Source: Trichaptum fuscoviolaceum (Eukaryota > Basidiomycota > Agaricomycetes > Hymenochaetales > Trichaptaceae). Taken from it: a stretch of 64,000 nucleotides of DNA. The notes beneath the pieces are model-generated. The model was given only the letters and a program-made list of their open reading frames with translations. It had not been told where the DNA came from and did not search any database. Positions 1 through 13,351 of the stretch are shown piece after piece (position 1 is the stretch's first letter; each line of letters opens with the position of its first letter). The translations under genes were made by a program, and so were the position numbers. The stretch spans positions 2,046,001 through 2,110,000 of the forward strand of contig CAJSYZ010000004.1 of the NCBI GenBank assembly GCA_910574455.1. The letters are read 5' to 3'.

Positions 1-240
1 CACCGAACCTCCCGAGGGCTTCAATCGTCGCCTGCGTGAGTTCATGCTGCAACATTAATCAGATGTGATAGCTGAGTTTTGGCGAGGTGGGCCGCATCAT
101 GCGTTGAAAAGGGCTGGACCTGAGGCGGGAAGTTTCCAAGTTTGATCATAATACCGAATGTTCCAATTCAGAACCCCGTGCTCGTAGTATCACCTTATTC
201 AACGGATCGCTCGAGCAGGTGCTTCTGGCAGAGGTATTCG
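1..240 (+). pseudogene. Decayed copy 1 of a small unrecognised protein family
   Basis: This is a relic of the same family as the gene at 574-1202. Bases 2-25 align with the start of the family's first exon (TEPPEG in the frame used there). The sequence then jumps directly to the exon's last codons (RLRE, about 26-40), so roughly 100 codons appear deleted. Exon-2-like sequence (EFWRGGPHH) lies near 73-118 and exon-3-like sequence (ITLFNGSLEQ) begins at 188. The second intron has lost its GT donor: GACCTGAGG stands where copy 3 has GTGAGG. The first intron, if real, would be only about 35 nt. The window edge hides anything upstream. The homology is seen in the sequence; the deletion is inferred from the alignment. 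Confidence 0.6.
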
Positions 241-573
241 TAGGGCCCGGGGTTGCCGAGAGTCGTAAGTGCTCAGGTGGCCAGGCTCTTGTAGTTGAGG
301 CATGGAGTGGACGTCCAGCCCACATACTACATAGTACTCGCTTGAGTCGTGGCACTGGAAAGAAGAACCCATACAAGCACCGAACATCATTGCATATCAC
401 ATGTACAACTGGTTCACCTTGGCACCCTGAGTTATGCAATCATACTAGTAAGCCAGACTAAGCTTTAAATCGGAGTGAAGACCATGTCAGTGCACGATAG
501 TATCTGTACAAAGGGAGGTTTCCTTCCTACCAATACGACCGTCAGCTTCAAAGATTGACCTTCGCCTTCAATA

Positions 574-1202
574 ATGTCTTTGGATATCTTTCGTATCACT
601 CCGGAACCTCCAGAGAGCCTCACGGCCCATATCCGTGTTCTATCGGATGATAGGATTCCCTCCCGTTCCCACGAACTTCTCGATGCCCGAGTGCTAGAGA
701 AGCTTGACAAGGAGGAACATAGACACTTGAAGGATCCTAAAGCACGGGAGGATTACATCGGCCTCGTCGAACTGGTCGCAATTACTGTCAAATCCTTCGC
801 GGACTTAGGCACTGTCAAATATGCCATGAAAAAGATCAAAGCAGAGTACAATAGCGACAATACAAGCGAGGAAAAATGGAGAGATTTCAAGAGGCTGATC
901 GATTCCTGCCTCACCAAGCGAAAGTTCAGAATGATACGCTGTCTGCGTGAGTATTGAAGTACTCGTCAGATGCGATAACTAATCTGTAACTGATTCGAAA
1001 CAGACGAGTTCTGGCTTGGTTGGCCCCATAAAGAATTGAGATGGTCGCAGTAAGAACGTCACTTGCTGAGTTTTGGTTAGTGTCCTGATTGATCTATCTC
1101 CATACTCATAGAATCACTGAGTACAATGGTTCACTCGAGCAATTTCTTGCAGAGGAAGCGGAAATGGCTCAAATGCAAGAAACGGCGAATCTCAACGGAT
1201 AA
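574..1202 (+). CDS. Small unrecognised protein, 3 exons (intact family copy 2)
   Basis: Spliced model 574-946, 1004-1049 and 1112-1202, about 169 aa. Both introns have GT-AG borders and conserved phases. Exon 1 ends after CTGC and exon 2 reads HEFWLGWPHKELRWS. Exon 3 reads into NGSLEQFLAEE and stops at TAA. The protein is charged, probably mostly helical, with no signal peptide or membrane segment visible. I do not recognise the family. Two relatives occur in this window (1-240 and 26,598-27,261 minus) and share the block VLSDDR, the block KRKFRMIRCLRE and the same intron positions. This is the only copy that reads through without damage. The model rests on splice-site and paralogue agreement. 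Confidence 0.75.
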
Positions 1203-1829
1203 TGGTGATGCATAGTTGATACTGAAGGAGTAGAGTTTGATACGACCATGAAGGCATGTTTAGCGTCCGTTTAGCGTCGATACTTGATAATGACCTTCAT
1301 TGGACGACTGGTCACTTCGGCCACTAGCTGTTCAAGCACTGAAATACATACGCCATGACGTGAGTAATTCAATGTTGTCCATACTAAAACTTTAGTGTGC
1401 ATCCCAGTCGATAAATACTGTGAATTGTCTGTCTGACCTTGCGGATGCTTTACTAGTTCCCAAGTTTTCTCCATCATTAGATTAGAATCTACGCTTACAT
1501 GCCCACTGGACCACGTCCTCCTCTCCTTTTCTGAGTTGACTTCAAGTGGCGACATCAATCACATTGTGCCTCCCGGGGGAGATAAGAAACACTGTAAGAG
1601 TGGAAATAATTTACAAAGGGATACTGCGAAGACCAACTACATAGACGCAAGAAGCATCGAGAGTCAGTCACTGCAAGCTTGTCGCTGTCTGTACCATTCG
1701 AGTGACTGGAGGGACTTAAACGTGTCCTTCTGGTGCAAAGTCAGAGAATGTGACCATTTAAAGAAAACGCTAACCTGTCACGGGAAACATAAGAGGATGT
1801 CTGAAATCAAGACCGTAGGGGCCGTAAAG
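1203..1829. other. Intergenic stretch, nothing recognised
   Basis: Moderately AT-rich sequence with only short chance open frames on both strands. None shows a recognisable motif or a consistent splice pattern. It ends at the dispersed repeat that starts at 1830. Confidence 0.5.
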
Positions 1830-2012
1830 TACTATCGTGGGACAACCTTTGCAAAACTTTCAGAACTTTATATGTCGTAACTCAGGAAAACCTCTATTAA
1901 ATACAGAATTAATTATTGCGCTTTCGTAGCATCTTGTGAGCATGAATAAGATTTTTACTTACTTTATAAAATATAACAGAAGGTATCGGCCTATGGCCGA
2001 GGTGAGACACTC
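1830..2012 (+). repeat. 183-bp dispersed repeat, copy A
   Basis: This segment is about 94% identical by eye to 47,198-47,380, in the same orientation and of the same length. It starts TACTATCGTGGG and ends GGTGAGACACTC. Near its right end is the short palindrome TCGGCC-TAT-GGCCGA. It has no coding potential. The sharp edges against unrelated flanks suggest a short non-autonomous mobile element or the conserved end of a larger one. No inverted ends or target duplication could be fixed. Confidence 0.75.
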
Positions 2013-3071
2013 TGCTTTTTTGTTGCTCAACAGCAAAGCCTCGTCCGAATTCGGACAAATGACGCAAGAGAATGTCACAAGCGAGCGGGGCTGCAAAACT
2101 TGCACGCCAGCCGAAGGTGCCGCAGCCCGCCCTGGAGTGTGACTCCTCTGTGACATACTCCTGCCAGTGTCCGTGCCGCGGAAAGGACCCTTGCGGCACT
2201 GCACCAGCAACAGGAGCAAAAAAAAACAAAATTGAGTGCACCTATTGATCTTGCAGAAGAGTTTGGCGGTAATGTTAAAGGGATTGTGGGCTTGTCTGTT
2301 TGGCCCGGGGTGGTCCTTGTAAAGGTGTGCACCCCGCGCTTACCTTGCTTGAAGGCAGGGACTGACCACACGGTTTGCAGACAATAGTATCGACATCATT
2401 GAAAGGTCGAATTTGCGTAGCTGCAACAGAGGGATATATGTGCGGCATCGGCACTTCGGTGTCCATCCAATCCCTCTCTTCCACAGCTTCCAAGTCCTCG
2501 CCAATTTCATCGCATGCCAGTGGTTCTTTTGAAGGCAATGCAATGAACATTATGTACCCGTAGTAAAGGAAGGAATGGTCAATGTTTTGGTTTACAGAAC
2601 TGATCTATGCCGGCCTTCTCGGAACCGTATCAAGCTTTTGGGTAGCATCTGTGCTCCCTCTTCGAGTATTGAGAGCTACAGAGAGACCTTGGGCTCACCT
2701 CGCCCGTCGTTGGATTCTTTTGTAGATATGGTTATCTTTACTGTTCACAAAGGTTCTAATACTACTACTAGTAGTATTCGTATCTAATATTCTTTGACAA
2801 GCAAAATGCACATGGTCCAAATTCAAATTTGCAGATTGAGAACTTATTGGGATGTGTGGCAAAGCTTGTCTTTCAACTTCGACCTTCGTTTCGCATTCGT
2901 TAGACTTCCAGCAAAATGAACACGAAAGTGTGTATAATTACGCGAATTGATGGGATCATATTGGCCAAAGCCGGCGTTCCGAAGCGAAACTCGAGGTGAC
3001 ATCTGTGTATATTTCTACTTCTGACCACGACGAGCTCACTGTCTGCTTTGGCGACAACGACGGCGACGAGC
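2013..3071. other. Intergenic stretch with a possible minus-strand exon fragment
   Basis: A GC-rich block at about 2040-2220 may belong to the repeat that begins at 1830. On the minus strand at about 2344-2540 an acidic open frame contains VCKPCGQSLPSSK and runs straight into a GTAAGC donor-like site at 2338-2343. It could be an orphan exon or transposon relic, but I cannot connect it to other exons. No gene is claimed here. Confidence 0.3.
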
Positions 3072-6000
3072 ATGTCGGGCTCTTCATTCCCCGACTCCGC
3101 CCCAGTGAATGCGAGTCCAATCATTAGCTCGAGGAGGCCGAGCGCGACGACAGCACGCCAGCGGCCAGCGTTCACACCGACAGGGCCAAGAAAACCAACG
3201 AGCAGATCAGCAACTTCGCTTGCTTCTCCCCCGCCCTCCGCACGGCAATTTGTTCCAATAGGCGCAGCACACGCCGTAGATCAACCTCCTTCATATACGC
3301 GAAATCAAGTTGATGACAGTCAATCATTACAAGCATTACCACCATTGCCTACTTCTCCATCTCCAGGCTATATTGCGTCTAACTCAAGACCATCTTCACG
3401 AGCAGCAGTGAGCTCGAGTCATGGTTCGAGATCTGCGACGCCGGCAGCCATTCTTGACTCACCAGTGGCGACGAGCGGTTTCGTGCAGTCGCCCTCCGAT
3501 GGCTCGAGCTCTACTACGCCTGCAGCCATGCCTAACTCGCCAGAGGCGACGAGCGGCTTCGTGCAAACACCGTCTACCACACAGGCAGCCACGATGAATT
3601 TGCCAATGACGACGAATACTCTCGTGCAGTCGCCCTCCGCCTCTCCCCGGCCTACATTAGCCTCACTTGCTGCATCGTCCAGCGTATCCAGGCCTGTTTC
3701 AGAAGACATCCAATCTCAAGGGACGTCACTACCATACCTACAACCTGAATCGAAGACGCCCACCCCTGCACCCGAACCTCCTTCACCTACAGCTGAACGC
3801 TCGGAAGCTGTATCTGCACCCCCGCCTGTCAGCCTTCTATCAGCGCCCAAACCGCGTGCAACTACACCCATGCCTCAGTTGGCTGCTTTAACTCCCCTTC
3901 GTCCCCTTGATTTCGCGTCTGCACTCGCGCCATCACCCTTTCGCAAGAAAACACTCACGCTATCTGCTGCCCAGTGGACGCTGGACTCGTCCGATCTACA
4001 GGCTATCGTCTCGCGTGCTATTCGGTCTTCAGCGGAACCCTCGTCGATTCGATTACTGCCTCTGGATGTTTTGGACAAGGAGTTGGCGGAAGAAGAAAAG
4101 AAATTGGAGAGTGAGAGAATGGAAGCGATGGCAAAATATCGGTTTGGTGTACACAGACGAACATTGTTCATGCAAAGTTTGAATTTGGCAACGCAGACTC
4201 TTGCATCAGCTTCGTCCGCAGACTCGCATTCTCAAGCTTCACAAGTTTTATCAAACCTCTCCGCCCTCTCTGCTTTACAAGATGAGAACACCGAATCTAT
4301 CTTGCGCACGTCTGCCCAGCTCTCTGAACTACGAATACTGCGAGAGGCACATTCGACTTCAGCACTGTCTGTCGCTCTGCGAAAGCTTAATGCAAGTTTC
4401 GCGCGCCGAACGCGCGAAATAGCATCGTTGAAGGAACAGCTGGAGCAACTGCAGGCGGAGAGGGATGAGGCGTGGCGTGTTGCGGAGGACCTGGCAAAGG
4501 AGATGGATGAGCGTGCAGAATGGGAGGATTTGGAGGGCGAGGATTTTGATGATTTGACAGAGGTGGTGGTGAACGGACAGAGAGTTGTTGCGACCCCAGC
4601 TACACTGACGAGAGTTAGCAGGCTTGGGGTGAAGCTCCGTGTCCCGGGTGTCGGACCCCGTGTTGTGATACCTGGAGCATCTCGCTCACCTATCAAGAGA
4701 AGACCGTCTCCGCTATCTGTAGTCACTTCAGAGCAAGAGCTGGATAAAGGTCGACTCAACTCGCCTACATCATCGTTGAACCTCCCTTTGACTCCACCCC
4801 CGGCAGAACCGCTACCTCCACCGCCTGCCCCTCCTGAATATGAGGAACAGCCAAGAACACGGCAGCGCTCTAATAGTGCCGCTTCACGCGTCACTGCCGC
4901 ACGAACGCGCTCGATTCGTCAGTCAAAGGCGTCCCTTCGTATCCCGCGCGAGCTTCTTGCCAACGCTACTCCTGGCACCACCAACCGTCCAAAATCTTCT
5001 TACTCGACTCGATCTCAAGGTTCCATACATTCACGCACTCGATCCCGTTCCCGCGCACGTTTGGGAACTGGTTCCGCACCCTCATCACCTCTAGATGGTA
5101 TCAACAAGCACCCGCCCCTACCAATTCCCTCCTCACTGTCCCCGTCCACATCATCTCCTGCAAGTAATTCTCCGCAGACCGCAACGAGCGAACAAATACC
5201 CGAAGTTCCAAAGATACCCAGTCCGCTGCTGAACCTCAAGGCTCCCGTTCCCCGACCCCCTATGCCTCCTATGCCCCCCATGCCAGCGGACCCGAGTCCG
5301 ACCTCCGCACTACCCAAGGGTTCGAGTTTCTTAGATATGATAACGCGACCAAGTTCGAGGACGGGTACTACGAGCGAGACAGCGGGGGCAACTCCGGTAG
5401 AGCTCACAAGTGAGGGTTTAGAGAAGATGAGGAGGAGCTTGGAGGAGGTTGCTAGGTCTGCAGTCGATGGAGAGGAAGGAGGGGACGAAGCGACAGAAGC
5501 TGTTGGCTCTGATTTCACAACTGAACAGGCGATGAAGAATAAAACACCCGACAAAATTCTGGGTGATTCAAATCAAAGTGTGATGGGTAAGTCCTGTCTG
5601 CCAAATTGAAAGTTTCACTCAGGGAGAGAATGATCAATCCAAAATTACTTTGAACTAACCGAACATTCTCGTTAATTAGGTTCTGTATCACCGACATTGC
5701 CAAATCCCTTCTCGCCTTCGACTACAACACCATCGAAAACATCGCAGTTGCCTGATGCGCCCAGCACACCTTCTCAATCACTACAAATCCGACATCCTTT
5801 ATCTCTAAATCGCGACAGACCGCCGCCCGACTCACCTGTTGACGTTGCACACTCTCGTACCGGTCTGGGCTTTCCTGACGGCGATGAAGATGACGACGAG
5901 TTTGTGGACTCCTTCGCCGACGCTTATGCGTACGAATACGGTACCGCGCGTACCATGCGTGTACAGCAGACGCAGAGCATGCTCGCATTTCCGACGCTGC

Positions 6001-6452
6001 GCAACGTCTCAGACCCGGACGTTGCCACTGAATCGCGGGGCCGGACCCTCCACCATGTCGCATCCTTCGGCGGCCCGAGCTCCAGCTCAGCGGAGGTCTT
6101 CTTCTCGTCGCCCCTCAACTCAGCTGCGCTGGCGGGTGTGACCACAAAGATGAGCCCAACGGCGGAGAAGAGGACCTCGAAGAGCCCGCTTTCACCAGCG
6201 TACAAGGAGGCGTACCCGTTTAGCCGACCCATGAGCGACGGTTCGATGAAGAGCTCCGGGCAGGACAGCCCACGGGAATCGCAGTCTCCGCGAAGTCCCC
6301 ACCCCGCTGCGGCTCTCCAGTCTGCTCCTGTGGGTGTCACAACGTTCAATATCAAGGACAAATTAGCGAATGCGAAGCGCCCCGCCTCGATGCCAATGTC
6401 CGCCATCTCATCTTCTTCGAGCGAAAATGAAAAGCCATGGGGCTATTTTTGA
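3072..6452 (+). CDS. Large Ser/Pro-rich protein with central coiled coil, function unknown
   Basis: Two exons (3072-5586 and 5680-6452) joined by a GT-AG intron give about 1,095 aa. The ATG at 3072 (MSGSSFPD) is the first ATG in the open frame. Residues 1 to about 285 are low-complexity Ser/Pro/Thr-rich. The region about 290-500 is structured and strongly helical, with heptad-like stretches such as EEEKKLESERMEAMAKYR and SLKEQLEQLQAERDEAW. The rest is again disordered, with proline runs (PMPPMPPMP) and RS/SR-rich parts. There is no signal peptide or membrane helix. The layout (disordered arms around a coiled coil) fits a scaffold or cytoskeletal adaptor, but that is inference and I do not recognise a named family. 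It converges with the arginase gene downstream. Confidence 0.8.
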
Positions 6453-6788
6453 ATGTAAAAGGCGGACTTCCTCAGTTTTGCTCATCGAAGTAAACTACAA
6501 CCCATTGTATATTTTATCTCCACATTGCTCAAACACTACTAATCGTTGTCCTTTCGCTCTCGTATTGATTAACCCGCATTTGTGTTATAGATGTCATCCG
6601 TTTCTTTTGTTGTAGCCTCAGAATTTCATCACATATTCTTAACATATGTCCATCCATACTCATTCTTGCGCTGGCTATCGCTTGTTTTATGCTTCATGAC
6701 ATGATAAATTTGCAGTGCTCACTACCCCATCCAATCATCCGCTCCAAGAAATGTATCAGAAAGAAAAGGGAATGGTTATTCCTTCGGA
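6453..6788. other. Convergent 3' intergenic region
   Basis: AT-rich spacer between the stop of the coiled-coil gene and the stop of the minus-strand arginase gene. It presumably holds both 3' ends. No further feature is seen. Confidence 0.6.
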
Positions 6789-8141
6789 TTAAAGCAAAGT
6801 CTCGCCTAGATAGTCCGGCGTCGGTCAGCTATCGGGAACCTTATAGAACATTGAAGCCAGAGGAGCATACCAAGGGCTGACCGCACCAACGAATTGGCAA
6901 CCGCACCCGTCGTCTCCGCTTCCGCCGAGCTACCCAACAAAGGGTTTACTTCCACCATATCAAACGCAACAATGCACCCCGTCTTATGCACTGCCTCGCA
7001 AATGTAGCGTGCCTCCCTGTATGTCAATCCCCCTGGAACAGAAGTTCCCGTGGACGGCGCGACGCTCGGGTCGAGTGTGTCGATGTCAAAGCTCAGATGC
7101 ACCGGACGGTCCCGCATGGGGTTCACGTGGTCGAGCGCGAGAGTGACAACGCGTCCGATACCCAGCTCATCAACTTCATGCATGCTGAAAGCCTTGATGC
7201 CGAGCGCCTCGATCAGGACCTTCTCGCCCGGATCGACGTCGCGCAGGCCGATGTACACGATGCGGTCGGGGGTGAGCCGTGGAGGGGAAGGGGAGACCCA
7301 GGCGAATTCGGGGAGGACGGGGTCGTTGATTCCGAGCAGAAAGGAGAGGGGCATGCCGTGCATGTTCCCTGTCATTGTTGTCTCTACGGTGTTGATGTCA
7401 GCGTGTGCATCGACCCAGATGATGCAGGCATCCGGATATTGACTGTGGAGATGAGATTATTTGTATAAGAAACTGAATGGCGGAAGTTCATCTGGTGATT
7501 GAAATTACAACGTACTACAGCGTCCCGGAAATAGTGCCCATAGACTGGACAAGTTTTACGAGCTTCAGTACTCCTTTTCACTGGCGGAGTTTGAGAATGT
7601 TAGGACGCGACATGGCCACTCACCAAGGAATGGTCGCCCCCAAGCGAAATGGTGAGTTCGCCCTTCTTCGCATGAGAGCTGGCAACATCCGCAACTTTCT
7701 CCGAGGCCGTGCTGACGGCGCGTGGGTTCTTAAGTATGCCAATGGGCGGGTCATTCTCTGCCTCAATCGGGGCGAATTCGAGATGTCCGTCGAAAATAAC
7801 GGACCAACCAAGCGCACTGAGCTGCGCAGGGAGACCGGCATTGACGAGGTGTATGGGGCCTTGATCGACACCGAGTTTAGGCTGGGTGAGAGCGTGCGGG
7901 AGTAGTACGTGCTGATTAGTGCTGACCCAAGGGAAGAGAAAGGGCCCAAGCTTACCTGGCCACCACCAAAAGGACAACCGATAATCTGATACGTGAAAGG
8001 CAAGGGCAAGAATATACAAACGTATAGCAAGAGACCGAGAAACGGAGGGTATAATGAAGGTCAGTTCGGCTTGCATTCGCTGGCCTACTAACGTACCGCA
8101 GCAGTCTTGGGATCGGAGAGGAATCTATGCGTGCTTGACAT
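6789..8141 (-). CDS. Arginase
   Basis: Arginase hydrolyses L-arginine to ornithine and urea using a binuclear manganese centre, in cytosolic arginine catabolism. Six exons on the minus strand (8097-8141, 7956-7985, 7624-7881, 7519-7544, 6871-7442, 6789-6805) give 315 aa, a normal family length. The start MSSTHRFLSDPKTAA is followed by IIGCPFGGGQ. Metal-binding signatures are all present: GGDHS, WVDAHADINT and SFDIDTLDP. The short last exon restores the usual C-terminus SALGETLL. If intron 5 is not removed, a longer unrelated tail results, so the splice is well supported. All introns are GT-AG. No damage is seen. Confidence 0.95.
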
Positions 8142-11100
8142 GGTTGAACGGTATGCAGTACGTCAAGGAGAAAAGAGCATATGTAGTACAATCCGGACAC
8201 GAATTTCAGAATACATATATAATAGAGATGGAGGCGTGGGCGTTGTGATAACCCAGTTGTGTACGCATATCCCCAGTCGTCATATGCGTGGTGATTATGT
8301 TCTAAGACCGCTGTACTCCCTCAGCTCCAGCAGCATCCGTGCGCATTAGTTGGGGTCAGCTACGAATTGTAGGTGCAGTCGTTCCCATGTCTATAGCGTT
8401 GACATCACTGCTTCCACCTGGATCTGTAGAGTTAGCTTCCTGAAGACATACACATTCAATGATAAGGAGATGGGAGTATGAAAAGAGGGAACGTAGAAGA
8501 AGATTCTTTGACGGTGCGCTAGCACTTGAAGCTGTCGGAACTATCGGTACCGAGCAGTACGCCCACTTGAACTTGAAGCCGGTGGAGTGAGAATGCATAT
8601 TAGAGCTCTTCACACTCATCTTTGGTAAAAGTTTTTCAACTTGCAAGCCGGCGCTCATCTCTGGCCCGAAATCAAGAAGTACTTTGCGAAAGCGAGCAAC
8701 CTTCGTCTGAAGGCTGACGGCATGCCAGTCGTGGATACATATTCAGTCGAACAGTGCCGACGCGTATAAGCAATTCCGACCCCGAAGGTCGTCAACTCGT
8801 CAGTTATTGAATGAAGCGATAATGGGACTTGAAATGAGACAATCCAGCAGTGGTTGAGCCTATGAAACGTGAATGTAGCAGATGACTGAGGCAATTAAAG
8901 TTTCAATACGGCGCACCGAAAGTGAGGAACAGGCACTGAAAAGATGTGACAATCGTAATATGCTTATTGCGAAGAGAATCATCCAGGTGAAAAGAATCAT
9001 CTTGGATGAGAGGAACAGCTACTTGATGAGTTATGCCATAGGTCAAGATGCGGTGTGGATGTGAGGGTTGGGGAATGAATGTGGAAGAATCAACTTGAGT
9101 CTGAGGATGGGAAACCGAGTAAGGACAGGTTGCCCAGAGAGCATCACTTCAGTGACAACGAGTAGATGAGCTGCTATACATGCATCTTTTTTCTCCTGGT
9201 CTGCTCTGGTGTCATGTTAGGCAAACTATAGGTGGAACTGGGAGAAAGCGGCCATAGGTGAGTACTTTCCGCCAGATACCCGAAGGCTCGATGCATTACT
9301 GAGAAAAGAAGAGACGCCTTAAGGGTAGCACCCATTTACATCGTCATCAGAAGGGTCATACAATGAGTCCGACAAGGGCACGCTGCTCCTGGAATCTTTA
9401 GTAGAGGGGACTCAGTTGGATGCTGAAATAACGTGAATGCCGCACATCTTTCCCTTTGGAATAGCTAGTGCAGATTCGATGCTCCAATGTTCTTGTGCCG
9501 TTCACTTGTTCCCAGTTCCAGCCCTGCCTAGAAGCGTATGTTAGCAGCAATTGTGATGGTATTACTCACCATTCATGAACCATTCTAAGCCACATGTCTC
9601 CAATACCTTGAGCATTACAGCCGAGTTGCTCACGACATTCGTCTGCCACTATATAGTCCTTCCTTGCACCCGATGCGGCAGATTCCTCCACTTCGGCGAC
9701 AACAAGATCAGTGATAGAGATTCTGCTTCAAATGTACTCACCCTCTTCACATAGGCCCTCCGCGTCGCCCAACTCATCGTCATCGCCACAGAATCCAGCA
9801 TCGGCGTCAATGGAGAGAATAGCGCCCTCAGATGAGAAGGCTTGTGAGCAATTGTCAAGAACCATGGCTTTCTTATAAATGTTGAAATTCAGGATGAGAG
9901 TTAAGAAGAACCACTGATACAGAGAGCCTCCAAGTCACTATACTAGTAGTAGAAGTAAGTTCCCACTGCCACTGGCAGCCTGAGTGGCACGTTCTCAGGC
10001 TCAGGCTACTAGGCCGCTGAGGCTACCGCCAGGCCGGGATCTTCCGCTGAGTTCATCTCTCTTATTCTTCCTCTCTCACCTCTTGTACAAACCTGTGCCT
10101 CAGTGCTACTGTGCTTTTCCCAATTGATTAAGCGAAGCGAATGATTCTCATTCACAACAAGCGCTGTCCTCCTACGTAGCAGTAATAAGATTTAGTCAAA
10201 GCACTCAAGTTTTCCGACAAATACAATGAAAAATAGTGCATGCAACCCTTTCAAGTATACATCTTCATGTCGCTATGTATGGGAACCGAAGGTACGAGGG
10301 CTACGTGCCTTGGTGAACGTCAGCAGCTCTATAACGCCGAGCCCGTTGTTATCACTGCTTGACCTTCCCGAACTCTGAAAGGCACTATTTGCACCTTCAT
10401 TTACGAGCCTAATATGAAGCATTAGTCGTGTACATAGAACACTTTCTAAGGCTGCCTGAAGACTATAAAAGGTAATCCGTCAATCTCTAATACGGTTCTT
10501 AAAGCTCTTTACTGAATAACCCACAGTGTCATGATCCCGCCTAAAGCCGGCTTTTAAGATTGTCAGTACATGGTCTAAAGAGCGTAGAAGAGACTGATGA
10601 TCACGTACGCTTATAGCTTGCATTACAAACAGGGTTACTGCAGTCAAAACTAATGTTTTATTAGATTGATTGTGTCTCATTACTATTGTCAACCAACAGA
10701 CCTGCACTGCAGAAAAAATAACCCACACCTGAGTAATAATGTTAGAACACACTTTATCGATGTAGGTGACGGACATTTTACCATCCATTACCATGACCTT
10801 CATTATGCGTGATCGAGAAAGCCGAACTATTATCATGACACGTGAAAACTACGCTGTGACGATATGTTAAGAGTTTCGCTCACAGTGTGCTATAGCTCTC
10901 TCTAAAACCAGAGCAAGAGCGACTAGGGTGATGTCCTCTCGGTTTAGTTATGTTTTCCTCTAGCGTTAGACAATGATTATCCCACTCACGTAGTTCGCAG
11001 GTGATAAGCACAAACAAGTCACCCCAAAATATGTTCCTGGAATACGCAAAGGTGCAACCTTGAGGAAGAAAGCTAATCTGAACAGCTACAAAGTAAGGTC

Positions 11101-13351
11101 TGTCAGAAGTTTGAAGTCTGTTAATTGAGCAGCCTACGTGTTGTACTGCTTAAAGATCTTGCAACATCGTAGCTGGCTCCAACGATAGATATCTAATACG
11201 ATTTGACTTCAGACGCCAGGGATAAGTACCAACTAATAACTCACGGTTAATAACAGTGCTAAAAGCAAGAGACATGTCATTTTACGTTCCCAAACAACAT
11301 AGACCCTGGAGAATAGCACAACTGGTTTTGATTGTCAAATGATGAGTCAAGAGTCAGCTTGTTATTTCTTACGCAATTCGATGATATATGCGATGAAAGT
11401 GAAGGCTGTAATTTTACACAATTAGCACTAGGTCCGAGACGTTTCTCGTTAATAAGAACTCACTGCTTGATACTATCAAATCCCGTTTACAGGACTAGTT
11501 TCCCTAAGTGCATTTAAAATAAGACGAGATTCAGACGAGCTTACACCAAGATCATCGGCGATGAATGCCACTGCCACAGCGTCAGTGTCGTGTTTAAAGA
11601 GGGCTTGGCGAAACCTCTTCTTACTGTGGAATGTAATTCCTATGGATATAAAGGGTACATAACGATTTGAGAGGAACAAAACTTTCCCGAAGGATACTCG
11701 TGATTTCCAGACATAGTCCACCTTAAAGCATATCAGTAAACGCAAGTTATGCAGAGTATAGATAGATCAAATTTGGTCAATACCTCCTGCTGGAACGAGA
11801 TTGAATAGTCATAGCACTGGAATGTTTTTCAATTAGAAAAACTCCTATATCGTTATGAAGTACTAACAAGTACCGCGACTGTAGCCGCTGAGTTGTTAAG
11901 GCCATCAGAGCTTGTGTCTCATATATGAAAAGATACTTAAATCACCTGTAAGATACTATAAAAAGAGTTAACCATTAACTTGAAAGATACTCAAAGTTTG
12001 TAGCTTACTTACGCGGCCAACAAACGAGTAATCTGCTTCCTCATGCGCATATGGAAGAGACATTACAAGTGTATACTAGAGGATATTGCAATTGATGAAG
12101 GTTTTGTTAAAGTCTGGAAAGGCAAGCGGAAGGGAATTGCGAATTGAAGTCGACCGGGAAGCGAAGCATAGACTATGTACCTGGAGGCTTCAAGTCGCTT
12201 TTGTAATATTTCCGTGAACTCATAGCATTTTTTTCGAGGATCCAGTGATATGTTGGAGCTGCGTATCTGTTCATCAAGCCTCCGGTGGTGATTGCATGAT
12301 ATGAGAATGATATTTGGAGGGCCCGCGCGCCACTCGCACCTTGCGGGGACTCGGACTTGCCGGGAGCCGATCAGCTTAATGGGATCTACTCAGACTATTG
12401 TTATACAGTAAACGAGTTTGGCGTTAGTAGTTCCGAGCCCACCTGGTACTTCGAAGTTCTTCCGTATATCGGTAGGTACGTCTGATTTAGATCAAGTATC
12501 GGAAAGGCTAGCCAAGTTCCTGATGGTGCACTTATGGCTTGTATATAATAATGGTATCAACCGCCGACCACCACGAGGAACCTGAGTCAATAAATGAAAC
12601 TTCTCTAAGATCTTTCGTGCTAGGCCATACATAAATATTAGCCAGTGTGTCCTTCTTAAAAGATGCCTGTGACTTTTTAAGATCCCTGTATGACGCAGCC
12701 CTCCGATTGTCATCGGAACCGTTATATGTGAACACTAACTTTATTCCTAGTATCGGTTCACGACCGGAGAAAAGATGAGCGTTAAAACAGATAAAGAATG
12801 GTAGTCGACTTCGATCATTTCGTAGAATATAGCAGATCATCATATGATTAAGAAGCACGTACCTGAATTTACTTTCACCGCAACTTCTGTCGGCACTTTC
12901 TTTTCTGCTTCTCTATCATCTCTGTTCAAGTTCTCCTTTCGACTAAAGCCCTACTGAATGGCTTCAACCTCGTGTATCATTGGTAGTCTATGTTAGGATC
13001 CCTGACGTCTGCGCTTGGAAGAGGGAGCGATAGAGTGCATATTAATCGAATTTTATCTACTGTAAATGCATGCTCTTTACTACAGTGTGTATTGATATTT
13101 TGGGGAATTTGAATGGCTTCGGCATCGCGGTTACAATCCGACGGAGTTAAATGGGAGATGCCGAGAACCCGGCTTCTACTTTACAAACCAGTAATGAAGG
13201 ACTCGGAGCATACTACAATTGGCAATCTGTGTGCTGCGTGACAAAAGAGTTAGGTATTTTCTCTTCAGACGTTTTACACTACTACACTTTATCTTACCCT
13301 CCGAGAGTTGACACAGACCGATATCAGCACTGCAGCACCATGTTAAAGCTG
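8142..13351. other. 5.2 kb stretch without a supportable gene
   Basis: No open frame here exceeds about 120 codons and none shows a recognisable domain or linked splice sites. The part from about 10,100 to 13,000 is AT-rich with scattered stops in all frames, as in old degraded sequence. At about 9,965-10,040 there is a small GC-rich patch with interleaved inverted words (CAGCCTGAG and CTCAGGCT). The 10-mer ACTAGTAGTA at 9,942 recurs elsewhere in the window. Non-coding RNA genes cannot be excluded. Confidence 0.5.

Noticed and set aside
1830..2012. Calling the 183-bp repeat a Helitron end
   Set aside because: A short palindrome is present near one end, but the CTRR terminus, the TC start and insertion between A and T are not shown by either copy.
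4232..4894. 220-codon minus-strand frame opposite the coiled-coil gene
   Set aside because: Serine/glycine-rich mirror of a low-complexity coding strand, without splice signals or motifs.
6986..7468. Plus-strand frames opposite arginase
   Set aside because: The minus strand has all arginase signatures and consistent splicing.
10200..12900. Degraded DNA transposon in the AT-rich gene-free stretch
   Set aside because: No transposase motif, terminal inverted repeat or target duplication could be found by eye.
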